From: Cloacibacillus sp.
GTDB taxonomy: Bacteria; Synergistota; Synergistia; Synergistales; Synergistaceae
NCBI GenBank assembly: GCA_036655895.1
Contig: JAVVPF010000002.1
Coordinates: forward strand, 58,926-122,925
DNA: 64,000 nt
Direction of reading: 5' to 3'
This document shows, one piece after another, positions 52,430 to 61,123 of this stretch (the first letter of the stretch is position 1; each line of letters opens with the position of its first letter). The notes under the pieces were generated by a model. The model ran no database searches. It saw only the letters and a list, made by a program, of their open reading frames with translations, and was not told the DNA's origin. Position numbers and translations under genes: made by a program.

Positions 52430-52515
52430 GCCGGGGTGGCGGAAGGGTAGACGCACGGGACTTAAAATCCTGCGAACGCAAGTTCGTGCGGGTTCGATTC
52501 CCGCTCTCGGCACCA
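52430..52515 (+). tRNA. tRNA-Leu (TAA)
   Basis: An 86-base class II tRNA with a long variable arm, anticodon loop CTTAAAA (TAA) and encoded CCA. Confidence 0.88.
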
Positions 52516-52526
52516 ACAATTTAAGT

Positions 52527-52603
52527 CGCGGGGTGGAGCAGTACGGCAGCTCGTCGGGCTCATAACCCGAAGGTCACAGGTTCAAATCCTGTCCCCGCAA
52601 CCA
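52527..52603 (+). tRNA. initiator tRNA-fMet (CAT)
   Basis: Acceptor CGCGGGG with the 1:72 mismatch (C:A), GGG/CCC pairs in the anticodon stem and anticodon CAT are initiator features. CCA is encoded. Confidence 0.92.
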
Positions 52604-52607
52604 ATTT

Positions 52608-52684
52608 GGCGCTGTAGCTCAGTTGGCTAGAGCATTCGGTTCATACCCGACAGGTCACTGGTTCGAGTCCAGTTAGCGCCACCA
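52608..52684 (+). tRNA. tRNA-Met (CAT), elongator
   Basis: Acceptor GGCGCTG / TAGCGCC, anticodon CAT in loop TTCATAC, encoded CCA. It follows the initiator by four bases. A lysidine-type Ile tRNA cannot be wholly excluded. Confidence 0.85.
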
Positions 52685-52695
52685 AAAAATTATCG

Positions 52696-52720
52696 GCCTC
52701 TCAGTGATGAGAGGCTTTTA
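52696..52720 (+). terminator. terminator after tRNA-Met
   Basis: Arms GCCTCTC and GAGAGGC (loop AGTGAT) are followed by TTTTA. Confidence 0.7.
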
Positions 52721-52732
52721 TATCAAAGTTTC

Positions 52733-52810
52733 CGGGGCGTAGCGCAGTCTGGTTAGCGCGCTTGGTTCGGGACCAAGAGGTCGGAAGTTCGAATCTTCTC
52801 GCCCCGACCA
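52733..52810 (+). tRNA. tRNA-Pro (CGG)
   Basis: Acceptor CGGGGCG / CGCCCCG, anticodon loop TTCGGGA (CGG), encoded CCA. Confidence 0.9.
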
Positions 52811-52822
52811 TTTTAGCAGTAA

Positions 52823-52853
52823 GGCCTCCCGCCAGACGGAGGTCATTTTTTTT
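52823..52853 (+). terminator. terminator after tRNA-Pro(CGG)
   Basis: Arms GGCCTCC and GGAGGTC around an eight-base loop are followed by eight T. Confidence 0.75.
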
Positions 52854-52917
52854 CAGTATTTTTTATGGTTTGACTAAACCTGCTCAATAACTTATAATCA
52901 TGTTCGAGGTGATTATT

Positions 52918-53388
52918 GTGCCTGATGACAAGACCGTTGCTCAGAATCGCAAGGCAAGACACGAATATTTTATCTTGGATTCCTTTGAGACTGGCATAGT
53001 GTTGTCGGGGACAGAGATAAAATCCCTCCGTGAAGGCAAGGCGAACCTGAAAGATGGATTTGCCTCTGTAGAAAAAGGTGAACTGTGGCTTCAAAACGTC
53101 CACATCTCGCCTTATGAAAAGGGAACCATCTACAACAAAGATCCGCTGCGCCCGCGTAAGCTTCTGGTCCACAAGAACGAAATCTACAAGCTTCTTGAAA
53201 AGACGCGCGAAAAAGGACTGACGCTCGTACCTCTGAAAATGTACCTTAAAGAGGGCCGGTGGGCAAAGGTAGAACTTGCCATAGCGAAAGGCAAGCAGCT
53301 CCACGACAAGCGCGACAGCGCCGCGGAACGCGACGCCGCCCGTGAAATGGACAGAGCGATACGCCGCAAGACCCGCGGCGACGATTAA
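52918..53388 (+). CDS. smpB: tmRNA-binding protein SmpB
   Basis: A protein of about 156 residues. I prefer GTG at 52918 because GAGGTG is seven bases upstream; an ATG at 52900 adds six residues. [20 protein letters not shown] and [20 protein letters not shown] are diagnostic; the basic C-terminal tail (KTRGDD) is typical. It rescues stalled ribosomes with tmRNA, whose gene is 22 bases downstream. Confidence 0.95.
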   Translation: MPDDKTVAQNRKARHEYFILDSFETGIVLSGTEIKSLREGKANLKDGFASVEKGELWLQNVHISPYEKGTIYNKDPLRPRKLLVHKNEIYKLLEKTREKGLTLVPLKMYLKEGRWAKVELAIAKGKQLHDKRDSAAERDAAREMDRAIRRKTRGDD

Positions 53389-53410
53389 GCAACACCCGTA
53401 CCATCATACT

Positions 53411-53764
53411 GGGGACGACAGGTTTCGACAGCAGATGGAGGATCGGGGGGAGCGTGCCGAGGATGGGGAAGCCTCGTAAATCCGGCTCCAAAACAATAAT
53501 TGTCGAAGACAATTACGCACTCGCTGCTTAGTTAAGCAGCGCGCTCTCTAGGACTTCCGCCATCGGGTCTTAGAAGAGCGTCACTCAGACGGCTGGGAAC
53601 CCTGCAGAGCTTTTCGGCAGTGTTTCGAGATTCAGGAGAGGCTAGGGGACGGGTATCCTGCCTATGGGAGCCCCGAAACCGAAATTGAAATCAAAGGCTA
53701 CGCACGTAGCGCCCTCCAGGTTGGCCTCTGTTGGACCGGAGTTCGATTCTCCGCGTCTCCACCA
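53411..53764 (+). ncRNA. ssrA: transfer-messenger RNA
   Basis: A 354-base one-piece tmRNA with acceptor GGGGACG / CGTCTCC, T-arm GTTCGATTC and encoded CCA. The tag frame runs from about 53484 to a TAG at 53529-53531 and reads (G)SKTIIVEDNYALAA, with the conserved ALAA end. The 3' end is the attachment site of the adjacent mobile element, whose insertion leaves the tmRNA intact. The exact resume codon is inferred. Confidence 0.93.
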
Positions 53765-53768
53765 ACCG

Positions 53769-53895
53769 ACTTAATCAAGCCCCCTCACGGGGGCTTTTGT
53801 TATTGCCTTAGCCTCCTCAAATGCTGTATAATACTGAATAAATCGTTGGTATGGGCTTGTATGCTTTCTCGCGCCTCCTCATACTTAATCAAGCC
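53769..53895. repeat. 13-bp direct repeat near ssrA (possible att-associated)
   Basis: ACTTAATCAAGCC occurs at 53769-53781 and again at 53883-53895, between the ssrA end and the integrase gene. Spacing and position suggest integrase or excisionase binding sites or a partial attachment duplication. Inference. Confidence 0.45.
53777..53799 (+). terminator. terminator after ssrA
   Basis: Arms AAGCCCCC and GGGGGCTT with loop TCAC, followed by TTTTG. Confidence 0.85.
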
Positions 53896-53912
53896 TAATC
53901 ACGAAGATTCAG

Positions 53913-53956
53913 CACTACAAAATTGAAAAAACAGCACTATAATCAAAATTGTAGTG
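53913..53956 (+). promoter_or_regulatory. inverted repeat upstream of integrase
   Basis: CACTACAA (53913-53920) and TTGTAGTG (53949-53956) flank a TATAAT, just before the integrase start. Possible operator or integrase site. Confidence 0.5.
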
Positions 53957-53977
53957 TGGCCAAGGGGGAAAAGGCAG

Positions 53978-55135
53978 ATGCTGACTGAGATTTCCGTGCG
54001 CGACTTGAAGGCGAAAGAGGTTCGGTATATGAAGGCCGACCAGAACGGGCTTTATGTCGAGGTGATGCCTTCTGGAATTAAATATTGGTGGCTGTGTGTC
54101 CAGCAAAATAAAAAGCGCAGGAAGTTCGCGCTTGGGAAATATCCTGAACTGTCTGTGAGGGCGGCGCGCGACGCCTGCGCTCTCAAGAAAAGAGAGGTAG
54201 GGATTTCCTGCGGGCTGGATGTGTCTGACGTCAGGTTTGAGGAGTTGGCGGAGGAGTGGTTTAAAACGCGTATTTTGCCACAGTCGGCCAATTACAGCAG
54301 AACTATCCGGCTGCGTATGGATAAGTACCTTCTGCCGGCTTTTAGGGGCCGTCCAGCGGCAATGATAAAGGGAACTGATATTCTTACGCTTTGCAAGCGG
54401 ATTGAGTCGGACGGTTTTGTGGAGACGGCTCACCGGGTGTTGGATATACTGGCTGCGGTTTTTCAGTTCGGTATGCCTACAGGGATAATTGCTGCGGATC
54501 CTACGGCGGGGCTGTCGCGCAATCTTATACCGGTGCGGCGCGCGCATTTTGCGGCTCTTACGGACAGGCGCGATGTGGGGGAGCTTATGCGGGGTATCGC
54601 GGCGTACAGGCAGGATAAGGTGCGGGCTGCGTTGTTTTTCAGCGCGTATACTTTCTGCCGTCCGGGGGAGGTGCGGGCTGCTATGTGGGCCGAGGTGGAC
54701 CTTTGCAGGTGCGAGTGGCGTATTCCAGCCGCGCGGATGAAGGGCCGGCGTGAGCATGTGGTTCCTTTGTCGCGGCAGGCTGTCGCTGTTTTGCAGGCTG
54801 AGAAGCTTTTTTTGGAGATGCACGGGGTGTGCAGCGAGTATGTATTTCCATCGGAGCGCAGTGCGCACCAGCCTTTGTCTGATAATACGGTGCGTGTGGC
54901 CATTCGCAGTATCGGCTACGGCGCGGACAGGATGACGGCGCACGGATTTCGGCACATGGCATCGACCATCCTCAACGAGTCGGGCCTTTTCCGGCCGGAC
55001 GTGATTGAGATGCAGCTGGCGCATTTTTCCGGCGGTGTGCGCGAGGTGTACAACCAAGCGAAGTATATGCCGGAGCGCTGCAACATGATGCAGTGGTACG
55101 CGGATTATCTGGATGGACTGAGATATACAGAATAA
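53978..55135 (+). CDS. P4-type tyrosine integrase of element 2
   Basis: This 385-residue integrase starts at the ATG at 53978 (AAGGGGG upstream; a longer frame begins at 53954). N-terminal arm-binding domain (VRDLKAKEVRYMKADQ), catalytic domain with AYTFCRPGEVRAAMW (R), HGFRHMASTIL (HxxR) and REVYNQAKYMPER (Tyr, P4-type). It sits directly after ssrA, a known target of such integrases. Complete by length and motifs. Confidence 0.9.
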   Translation: MLTEISVRDLKAKEVRYMKADQNGLYVEVMPSGIKYWWLCVQQNKKRRKFALGKYPELSVRAARDACALKKREVGISCGLDVSDVRFEELAEEWFKTRILPQSANYSRTIRLRMDKYLLPAFRGRPAAMIKGTDILTLCKRIESDGFVETAHRVLDILAAVFQFGMPTGIIAADPTAGLSRNLIPVRRAHFAALTDRRDVGELMRGIAAYRQDKVRAALFFSAYTFCRPGEVRAAMWAEVDLCRCEWRIPAARMKGRREHVVPLSRQAVAVLQAEKLFLEMHGVCSEYVFPSERSAHQPLSDNTVRVAIRSIGYGADRMTAHGFRHMASTILNESGLFRPDVIEMQLAHFSGGVREVYNQAKYMPERCNMMQWYADYLDGLRYTE

Positions 55136-55691
55136 TAGCAAAGAGGAAAGAGCTTTTAGCTTTTCTATGTTTTTTTATATTTTTACTTGACGCTAACTGC
55201 CTTTAAGGACGAAATGCTGGCGGCTAGCCTTCATGTGAGCGGCGGAGCCACCTGTTAAAAGATAGTCCCCAACAAAAACAGAAAGAGCGCGGCCGATGTG
55301 ACAAATTGTTTGCCGCGCTCTTTCGTTTGGAAGGCTCGCTCCGTAAAGCAAAAAATAACCCGGTATTTTTGTCGGTGGTGGCCCCATCAGAAAGCGAAAA
55401 TCGCGGATTGTTCCGCGATGGACTGTGCTGGTGAGGTATTGGCTATTAAGATAGTACCATTTTTAGTGCCATGGTTTTTTGTTTGTTTTATAAATTGTAA
55501 TGTTAGACTATTCTTGCGCGAGATTTCGTTACCGAAAAAAATAAATTCTGCGCAAAAAACAAGGGGCATGGTGTCTTAACGACTCTCAATGGGTACTATC
55601 ACAATTGTTGTAGTGACAATTATGGCGTAATGGTTTAGTTTAGGTATAATATCAGCATATCGATATGCATTTTATAGTGAGGAGAATTGAT
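55136..55691. other. non-coding region with hairpin
   Basis: No gene with a convincing start was found over about 550 bases. A 13-bp inverted repeat, GAAAGAGCGCGGC (55281-55293) / GCCGCGCTCTTTC (55312-55324), is probably a transcription terminator of the integrase. The right part is AT-rich and contains the upstream region of the next gene. Confidence 0.6.
55655..55668. promoter_or_regulatory. 14-bp perfect palindrome before the gene pair
   Basis: GCATATCGATATGC lies just after a TATAAT (55645-55650) and 24 bases before the ATG of the first gene of the pair. It is positioned as an operator. Inference. Confidence 0.55.
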
Positions 55692-56543
55692 ATGTCTGAA
55701 TATCAAGATGCTTATATGTGCAGAGTAAAAGTGTTTAAAGAAAAACAATCTAATTTGTTTTATGATTCATCTTTATCAGTTCAGGAAATTCTCAAACAAA
55801 CTATTGAATCAAAACCAAAAGCTATTTTAAACAGGACAATTGAATGGGAGATTGCTAATATTGAAGAAGTAAACAAAACCACTCTTTACTTTAAACTCGG
55901 CAGAACAAAAAATACGATTATAGGATTGAAGGATGAAATAAGTGGAGATTATCAGGATGAAGAATTTCAGATAAATCCAAATACCAGCGTTTTGCTGGAT
56001 TGGAATATGGAATTGCTTTTATTTATTCCCGATTCTGAGCTATGCTCAACCAAAAATTTTCCTAACAAACTTCAAGAACTCTTGAATGCATGTGAGTATG
56101 CAAAGACACATGGAATCATTTTTGAAATTGGACTCATTGATGACCCTGTTTCTTTTATAAATTGGATAGAGCGGTCTTATAAAGTTCTTTCTTTTAGAAT
56201 GACTTTTACTCCTTCAAACTTATTCGACGCAGGAGAAGATTTTGATAAACCTTTATCAAAAATAGCAGACGCATTCGGAGCCTCTCCTTATGAAAACGAT
56301 ATTAAAATGACAAATAAAAAAAGGGGGTTAAATAAAGACGCGATTATCAAAGTAGTAAAAGATACTGCGGCAAGCGGTGCTGACGCATCGGCAGTTGCAC
56401 AGATGAAAAAAGGGGAAAAGACTAATCGTCGGAGGCTGAGAAATAACCGTGCTGTTGTCAGAATTGGTAGTATCAATGATAACGCGGGACGCACAGAAGC
56501 ATTGATGAAAATGAAGGAAATGTATGAAAAAATCAAGAACTGA
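55692..56543 (+). CDS. soluble hypothetical protein, pair with 4-TM gene
   Basis: This 283-residue protein starts at the ATG at 55692 behind AGGAG. It has an N-terminal beta/alpha domain (MSEYQDAYMCRVKVFKEKQS; TIEWEIANIEEVNKTTLYFK), a central region and a basic C-terminus (KKGEKTNRRRLRNNRAVVRI) ending in helix MKMKEMYEKIKN. It overlaps the following membrane gene by 20 bases. AT-rich, unlike flanking core. No family recognised. Confidence 0.65.
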   Translation: MSEYQDAYMCRVKVFKEKQSNLFYDSSLSVQEILKQTIESKPKAILNRTIEWEIANIEEVNKTTLYFKLGRTKNTIIGLKDEISGDYQDEEFQINPNTSVLLDWNMELLLFIPDSELCSTKNFPNKLQELLNACEYAKTHGIIFEIGLIDDPVSFINWIERSYKVLSFRMTFTPSNLFDAGEDFDKPLSKIADAFGASPYENDIKMTNKKRGLNKDAIIKVVKDTAASGADASAVAQMKKGEKTNRRRLRNNRAVVRIGSINDNAGRTEALMKMKEMYEKIKN

Positions 56544-57147
56544 TAATTTAAACTTTAAACATTGGTTTTTACATGGCAACGGGCATAAGCCAGGGTATAC
56601 TCGATTATTGGATAATCGCTCCATTATTGATTTTTGTATCGGCATCGTTGTTGTGATACTTGTCTCCACATCACTAAAGGAAGCAGCTGTCGCGGTATTG
56701 TTTCCGTTGACTGGTGTGCTCGTTGGAGTTTGTGCCTCTTGGGCTGGCCCGGCTCAGGAGGTTTTAACTTCAAAAGAAATGCTCCCCTTTTTAAAGAAAC
56801 ATCAAGGTGGAATTTGTGAATATTTTCTCATATTACAAACTGTTGTTTTTGTTATGTTGCTCTCCATTGTTATGTGGGGGCTTGCCGGAATTGGGCTTTT
56901 TGAAGGATTAAATTCCCCTAAACTTGATGGTGCTAAATTTGTTTATTATATTATCTCATCTTTTTTATACGCCATCCTGAGTTTATCTATCCGTACTTGT
57001 TGGGAGGCTGTGTTATATACTCATTACATTATGCATACAAAAATTCAGTTGTTGGAGATGGAACCAATGATTCTCCATAAAAGAAAACGTACAGTAATTT
57101 CGAGGAGAAATAGATATAAGTACAAGCAAAAAGAAGAATCCCGATAG
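56524..57147 (+). CDS. four-TM membrane protein, pair with soluble gene
   Basis: This 207-residue protein has four membrane segments at about 35-55, 56-74, 100-122 and 140-160, and a basic Arg/Lys-rich end (KRKRTVISRRNRYKYKQKEE). It is coupled to the soluble partner by a 20-base overlap. Small soluble plus membrane partner pairs are common in phage-defence and toxin modules; here this is only structural similarity to the pair at 28.7-30.3 kb. Confidence 0.65.
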   Translation: MKKSRTDNLNFKHWFLHGNGHKPGYTRLLDNRSIIDFCIGIVVVILVSTSLKEAAVAVLFPLTGVLVGVCASWAGPAQEVLTSKEMLPFLKKHQGGICEYFLILQTVVFVMLLSIVMWGLAGIGLFEGLNSPKLDGAKFVYYIISSFLYAILSLSIRTCWEAVLYTHYIMHTKIQLLEMEPMILHKRKRTVISRRNRYKYKQKEESR

Positions 57148-57353
57148 GAGTTCCTCATTTTGCTTAATTTAAACTATATGAGAAAAATAATCTTAGTGTA
57201 TATGTGTAATCAATTAACTTAAAAAAGTGTAGCTTGTAGATGAAGAATAGGCGTGTATTTCAGAATATAAAATTGTACTTTTTAGATCAGAACCACGGTA
57301 GGCACATCGCAAATAAGCCGCTGTTGAGACAGAATTGCGCTTGCCATGGTCAT

Positions 57354-58277
57354 TTATTTGTCTAAATATTTATTCTTGATATATTCTGCAGTGCTTTCCA
57401 TTTGTGGAAAAAAACGTTCCTGAGAAATATCATAAGCTTCTAGTTCTTGTAACAGTTTTGTTTTTTGTTGTGGAGAGATAAAATTCCATCTACATTGAAT
57501 GTCATTTGTAAAATCCTTCCAATCCCCCTGTTCTTTCGTAAAGTCGAGGTCCGGGTAACTAGAATTCAGTCCATAAAGCAAAAATGATCCTGATTGGGCT
57601 AAGATTCTCTCGTTGTTTAATTTGCCACGCACACACACTATTTTATTTAGATCATTGGGAACTATTCGAGCTTGAAAAAATGGTTTTTCTTCTCCTATGC
57701 GATGAACTAATTGCTTAACGCTATCCTCCAAATTGAAAGACTCAATCTGTGCTTCTAGGGGGTCTGTTGATTTAGATACATCAATTATTATGTCCTTGAT
57801 TTCATTTTTTTGCACGTGTTTTAATTGTGCTAAGTTTGCAATACAGCAAACGGTGTCATCAGAGGAGAATTTAATAGCAGATTTTTTGATTTTTAAAGAA
57901 ATAACAACACCCTTGCCTGTTACATTATCATTCATAGCCTTGCATGCAAAATACAAAGCTGCAAATGGATTTGACGTGATATCTAGCATTCTTGTTGGCA
58001 ATGAAAAGTGTTGCATTCGTTGGAGCTTCTCAAATGCAAATTTATCATTGATGAAGTTTTCCGGTTTCCTGTTTATAAATTCATGGAAAAGAAGATCTTC
58101 TTTCTCTTCGTATGTAGATTGACTGTTGTTGTTTTTTCTAAACAGCGTAGGTATCAACTTGTAAGAGTCTGATTCATGTCCTCTGAAAAATATATCATAG
58201 TCCGGGTCTTGATTAGATTTTTTTATTGCATTAATTATATTAATGAACCCTGACAAATGTTGTATGCTCTTTCCCAT
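57354..58277 (-). CDS. FRG-domain protein
   Basis: This 307-residue protein carries the FRG motif (YDIFFRGHESDSYKLIPTLF) at about 28-48, then helical segments (EEKEDLLFHEFIN; LQRMQHFSLPTRMLDITSNP, with the SLPTRMLD region shared by FRG proteins). FRG proteins are frequently defence or toxin-associated; their role is unproven. It runs opposite to the membrane-pair genes. Confidence 0.8.
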   Translation of the reverse strand: MGKSIQHLSGFINIINAIKKSNQDPDYDIFFRGHESDSYKLIPTLFRKNNNSQSTYEEKEDLLFHEFINRKPENFINDKFAFEKLQRMQHFSLPTRMLDITSNPFAALYFACKAMNDNVTGKGVVISLKIKKSAIKFSSDDTVCCIANLAQLKHVQKNEIKDIIIDVSKSTDPLEAQIESFNLEDSVKQLVHRIGEEKPFFQARIVPNDLNKIVCVRGKLNNERILAQSGSFLLYGLNSSYPDLDFTKEQGDWKDFTNDIQCRWNFISPQQKTKLLQELEAYDISQERFFPQMESTAEYIKNKYLDK

Positions 58278-58322
58278 GATGCCCCTCCAGTTTTTATGAT
58301 GTAATTGGGGTGCTATATTTTG

Positions 58323-58637
58323 TTAACGCTCAAATTCAGGCTCAGGCTCACTTAAGGCCTTCACAATTACTTCTTCAAGGGTGCCATAAAAGGGGTCAGC
58401 ATCAAAATAAATTACCATGTCGCCATTCTCCTCTTCGCTTACATCAATGCGATGCCCATTGATTATGATATGCCATTTTCTGGGATATTTTATTTTTTCG
58501 AGAGTGTCTCGGAATTCCTCTTTTAATATTAGGAATATCTCTTTGGCTTCTTCAGATGAGCTATATGTAGTACCGTTAACATGAAACTCTGGTTCTCCAT
58601 TTCTATTCCAACGAATTTCGGTGCTTGGCATTGGCAT
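58323..58637 (-). CDS. hypothetical protein
   Basis: This 104-residue protein starts at the ATG at 58637 behind GAGGGGG. It begins MPMPSTEIRWNRNGEPEFHV and is an alternating helix/strand protein ending in an acidic tail (KALSEPEPEFER). It lies just upstream of the FRG gene on the same strand, so both may be one unit. No family known. Confidence 0.55.
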   Translation of the reverse strand: MPMPSTEIRWNRNGEPEFHVNGTTYSSSEEAKEIFLILKEEFRDTLEKIKYPRKWHIIINGHRIDVSEEENGDMVIYFDADPFYGTLEEVIVKALSEPEPEFER

Positions 58638-58778
58638 TGATAATACCCCCTCTTAAGTTTTTATAGTGTTTTATTTTTGTTGCATGCTTATCAGTTTATC
58701 AGCTTCATTGTATTTCAGCAATAATATCTGGATATATTGCCAGCGAGGTTATAGCCTTAATCAATAAAGCGCATAAAG

Positions 58779-58810
58779 ATTCCCTGCTTCGGCGGGGGAT
58801 TTTTGTTTTT
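58779..58810 (+). terminator. UUCG-tetraloop terminator
   Basis: A nine-pair stem (58779-58800) with a TTCG loop is followed by TTTTTGTTTTT on the plus strand. No plus-strand gene directly precedes it. Confidence 0.65.
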
Positions 58811-58912
58811 GTTAGTCTCCTCTCTACACGATCTTCATGTGGGTCATTTTTGTCCAGGTGGTCCATGGCGCTCAGTGGCTTGAAGAGAATATCATTGCGC
58901 TACTATATTCCT

Positions 58913-59698
58913 TTATTTGAAAGCAATATGTTTCCACATTCCCATAACGTTCATTGTAACTGTTGTTGTAATGCGCTTTTTAAGTTCTATTTTGAGATTG
59001 CCGTCACCCATATATATAATTTCAGGCTGTTCCATTCCGATAAACTGCACAAAAAAGGGTGCTCTAGCAAACATTGCTGGATAAGTAATCAATATTTGTT
59101 CGCTTGCATATTCTTGGGATCCAATGCCTGCAAGAATTGTTGTTGTTATCATAAGACCGTTCGTGAATTTAACGTATTGACCGTTCGCGTTGTCCCCAGC
59201 GTCAAAAAGGTCTTTCTTTGATAATAAATCACCCCTTTGTGGCATTGCGATTTTCTCCTTTGAATTTGTAATTTTTTCCTGAACCTCTTCGATTCTTCGT
59301 TTTATATTTTGTGATTTTTCTTGAATTTTCAACATATCCTCTTGGCTTGATATATCCTTTTTACTTAATAAATCTAAAATATCATTTATATCGGCACGAA
59401 TGCTTTTTATGCTGTTTTCCTGCATGCTAAAACATATCTCAAGTGTATCCCACAGTTTTATTCTGTCTATTTTTACTTTCTGCAGAAAATCTTTTATATG
59501 GGATCTATGAAGATAGGCAATGATTAGAATTCCACATGTAAAAGAAGGAATCCATGAAAGTGCAAAGATTCCCGTGATTGTAGATACACAAAATAATAAC
59601 ACAGCTGCAATCCATAAAACATCGTTACATGGGGTATTTTTGTAGCCGCTTTTGATCCATTGGGTCATTTCGTTCCATAATTCTTTTATTAAAATCAC
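58913..59698 (-). CDS. two-TM protein with coiled coil
   Basis: This 261-residue protein has an N-terminal pair of membrane segments (about 28-44 and 47-65), a coiled coil (about 95-150, DILDLLSKKDISSQEDMLKI) and a C-terminal beta region (DGNLKIELKKRITTTVTM). No known domain. It is independent of its neighbours on the same strand. Confidence 0.6.
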   Translation of the reverse strand: MILIKELWNEMTQWIKSGYKNTPCNDVLWIAAVLLFCVSTITGIFALSWIPSFTCGILIIAYLHRSHIKDFLQKVKIDRIKLWDTLEICFSMQENSIKSIRADINDILDLLSKKDISSQEDMLKIQEKSQNIKRRIEEVQEKITNSKEKIAMPQRGDLLSKKDLFDAGDNANGQYVKFTNGLMITTTILAGIGSQEYASEQILITYPAMFARAPFFVQFIGMEQPEIIYMGDGNLKIELKKRITTTVTMNVMGMWKHIAFK

Positions 59699-59866
59699 GT
59701 CCTCGTATTTTTTACTTTTTAGCTGTTACGTATCCACGGACAACATATTCTCAAAGTCTCTTTTAAAATCATTGATGATAAAGTCCTTTTTTATTTAACG
59801 CGACGCCTTCAATTTTGTCATGACGGCAAAAACAGTAAGTGTATGGTGTGCAAGAATGCCATTGAA

Positions 59867-60220
59867 CTACTCCACACTCTTTAAAGTCATATCTAAATTT
59901 TCTAGCATACTAAAGAAGTCTTTTTCAAAATTTTCTTTGACAAACACTGTTTTTTTCAATGGATATGGAATATTACAGTCATCATGCCTATGAAAAATAT
60001 AGTTTGTCTGTGGCCCATAGTGATTTATTGCTCCAGCTTGTGGTGGGGAAAAATCGTAATCAGCTAGGAGCTGCGATATTTTTTTAAATGCCAGAGTGTC
60101 TTTTAAAATTGATTTATCTCTATGGTCTTGCGTAAGGAAGGCGACCTTGCTGTTTGGATATGTAGATATAAGCAATTTAAGATATTTGTTTTGGTATTCA
60201 AAAAGTATTTTGTTCTCCAT
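59867..60220 (-). CDS. hypothetical protein
   Basis: This 117-residue protein starts at the ATG at 60220 behind AAGGAG. It begins MENKILFEYQNKYLKLLIST and ends LENLDMTLKSVE. It lies just downstream of the 82-residue gene at 60243. A short helical/aromatic pattern; no family known. Confidence 0.5.
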   Translation of the reverse strand: MENKILFEYQNKYLKLLISTYPNSKVAFLTQDHRDKSILKDTLAFKKISQLLADYDFSPPQAGAINHYGPQTNYIFHRHDDCNIPYPLKKTVFVKENFEKDFFSMLENLDMTLKSVE

Positions 60221-60242
60221 AAAGAACAACTCCTTTTGTTTT

Positions 60243-60491
60243 CTACTGGTTAGTTAAGTCGAAAATCACGTGCCCTTTGCCGTTAAGCGCAATATTTCTT
60301 ATACACTCATGACTTATCCAGTCTGTTTTTGGAATATTTTTGATTATCAAAGAAGCATTACCTTCAGCGGCGCTAATAGCTAAAATTTCTAGCTGGTCTC
60401 CGCGAAATTCCTTTGCCGATATAATTACACCGCCACCATCTTTAAGTAAATATTCGCAGAAACTAAATCCACTATGTAGCATATTATCCAT
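60243..60491 (-). CDS. hypothetical protein
   Basis: This 82-residue protein starts at the ATG at 60491 behind AAAGGAG. It is a small alpha/beta protein (GGGVIISAKEFRGDQLEILA; KNIPKTDWISHECIRNIALN). It appears to form a two-gene unit with the 117-residue gene downstream. Confidence 0.5.
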   Translation of the reverse strand: MDNMLHSGFSFCEYLLKDGGGVIISAKEFRGDQLEILAISAAEGNASLIIKNIPKTDWISHECIRNIALNGKGHVIFDLTNQ

Positions 60492-60575
60492 GCAAAACAC
60501 TCCTTTTTTTGTACAATAGTTACTTATATGTTTCTATTGCTCTTCGGATGTTGTCTGCATTGAGTAATCTACTTT

Positions 60576-60986
60576 TCACGCATCAAATAGAGTCGCACTG
60601 CATTTTTCTAAACGCAGGCGTATTTCTTCTTTTTCTGCTTCTGTCATTGTTGCTGCTTCAAGTTCAAGCTTTGCTTCGGCTATTGCAAGCAAGGTGCGTG
60701 CCGGAGCGTTTTCGAATGTAAGGCGTGTTTTACTTGTTTCTTCCGGCCCAGCCTGCGGCCCATCGTACAACTGTTGAGTCCCTTTTGGTATGAAATCTAT
60801 ATAAAGGTCACAGTCAAAGGCCATTGCCATTCTTTGTAGAAGCTCTAAGGACGGATTTTCTCGCCCTGATTCAATATTGCTGATGTGTGCCGAGCTAACA
60901 TCACACAGTTCCGCAAGCTTTGATTGCGTCAACGCCGATGTTTTTCGCATTTCTTTAATTCTTTCTTTAAATATCAAACATATCAC
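60576..60986 (-). CDS. XRE-type HTH regulator, divergent
   Basis: This protein of up to 136 residues has HTH RIKEMRKTSALTQSKLAELC, DVSSAHISNIESGREN and a linker rich in Pro/Gly. A TTG start at 60977 after AGGTGA is plausible; a GTG at 60986 gives the longer frame. No slippery heptamer is present, unlike the four array regulators. It is divergent from the gene at 61124 across a palindromic operator, so it is probably the repressor of the array promoter. Confidence 0.75.
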   Translation of the reverse strand: MICLIFKERIKEMRKTSALTQSKLAELCDVSSAHISNIESGRENPSLELLQRMAMAFDCDLYIDFIPKGTQQLYDGPQAGPEETSKTRLTFENAPARTLLAIAEAKLELEAATMTEAEKEEIRLRLEKCSATLFDA

Positions 60987-61030
60987 CTAGTTCAGATTAT
61001 AAGTATAACAAAACAAAAAAAGAAGAACGC

Positions 61031-61052
61031 TAAACAATAAAAGTATTGTTTA
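61031..61052. promoter_or_regulatory. 22-bp palindromic operator
   Basis: TAAACAATA (61031-61039) and TATTGTTTA (61044-61052) form nine-base arms around AAAG, between the divergent XRE gene and the array promoter. A further AAACAAT half site lies near 61095. Confidence 0.75.
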
Positions 61053-61056
61053 ACAC

Positions 61057-61085
61057 TTGACTAACTATTGTTATTCATATATATT
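61057..61085 (+). promoter_or_regulatory. promoter of the regulator array
   Basis: TTGACT (61057-61062) and TATATT (61080-61085) with 17 bases between, about 40 bases before the first gene. The palindromic operator lies directly upstream. Confidence 0.75.
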
Positions 61086-61123
61086 TGTTTTGTTAAACAA
61101 TGATTTTAGTGAGGTGGAAAGAT

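Noticed and set aside
53915..55141. Long minus-strand frame antisense to the integrase
   Set aside because: The plus strand encodes a complete integrase with all catalytic motifs; the minus frame is basic and repetitive with no domain.
55387..55569. 60-residue minus-strand ORF after the integrase
   Set aside because: No ribosome site, AT-rich composition and no protein-like features.
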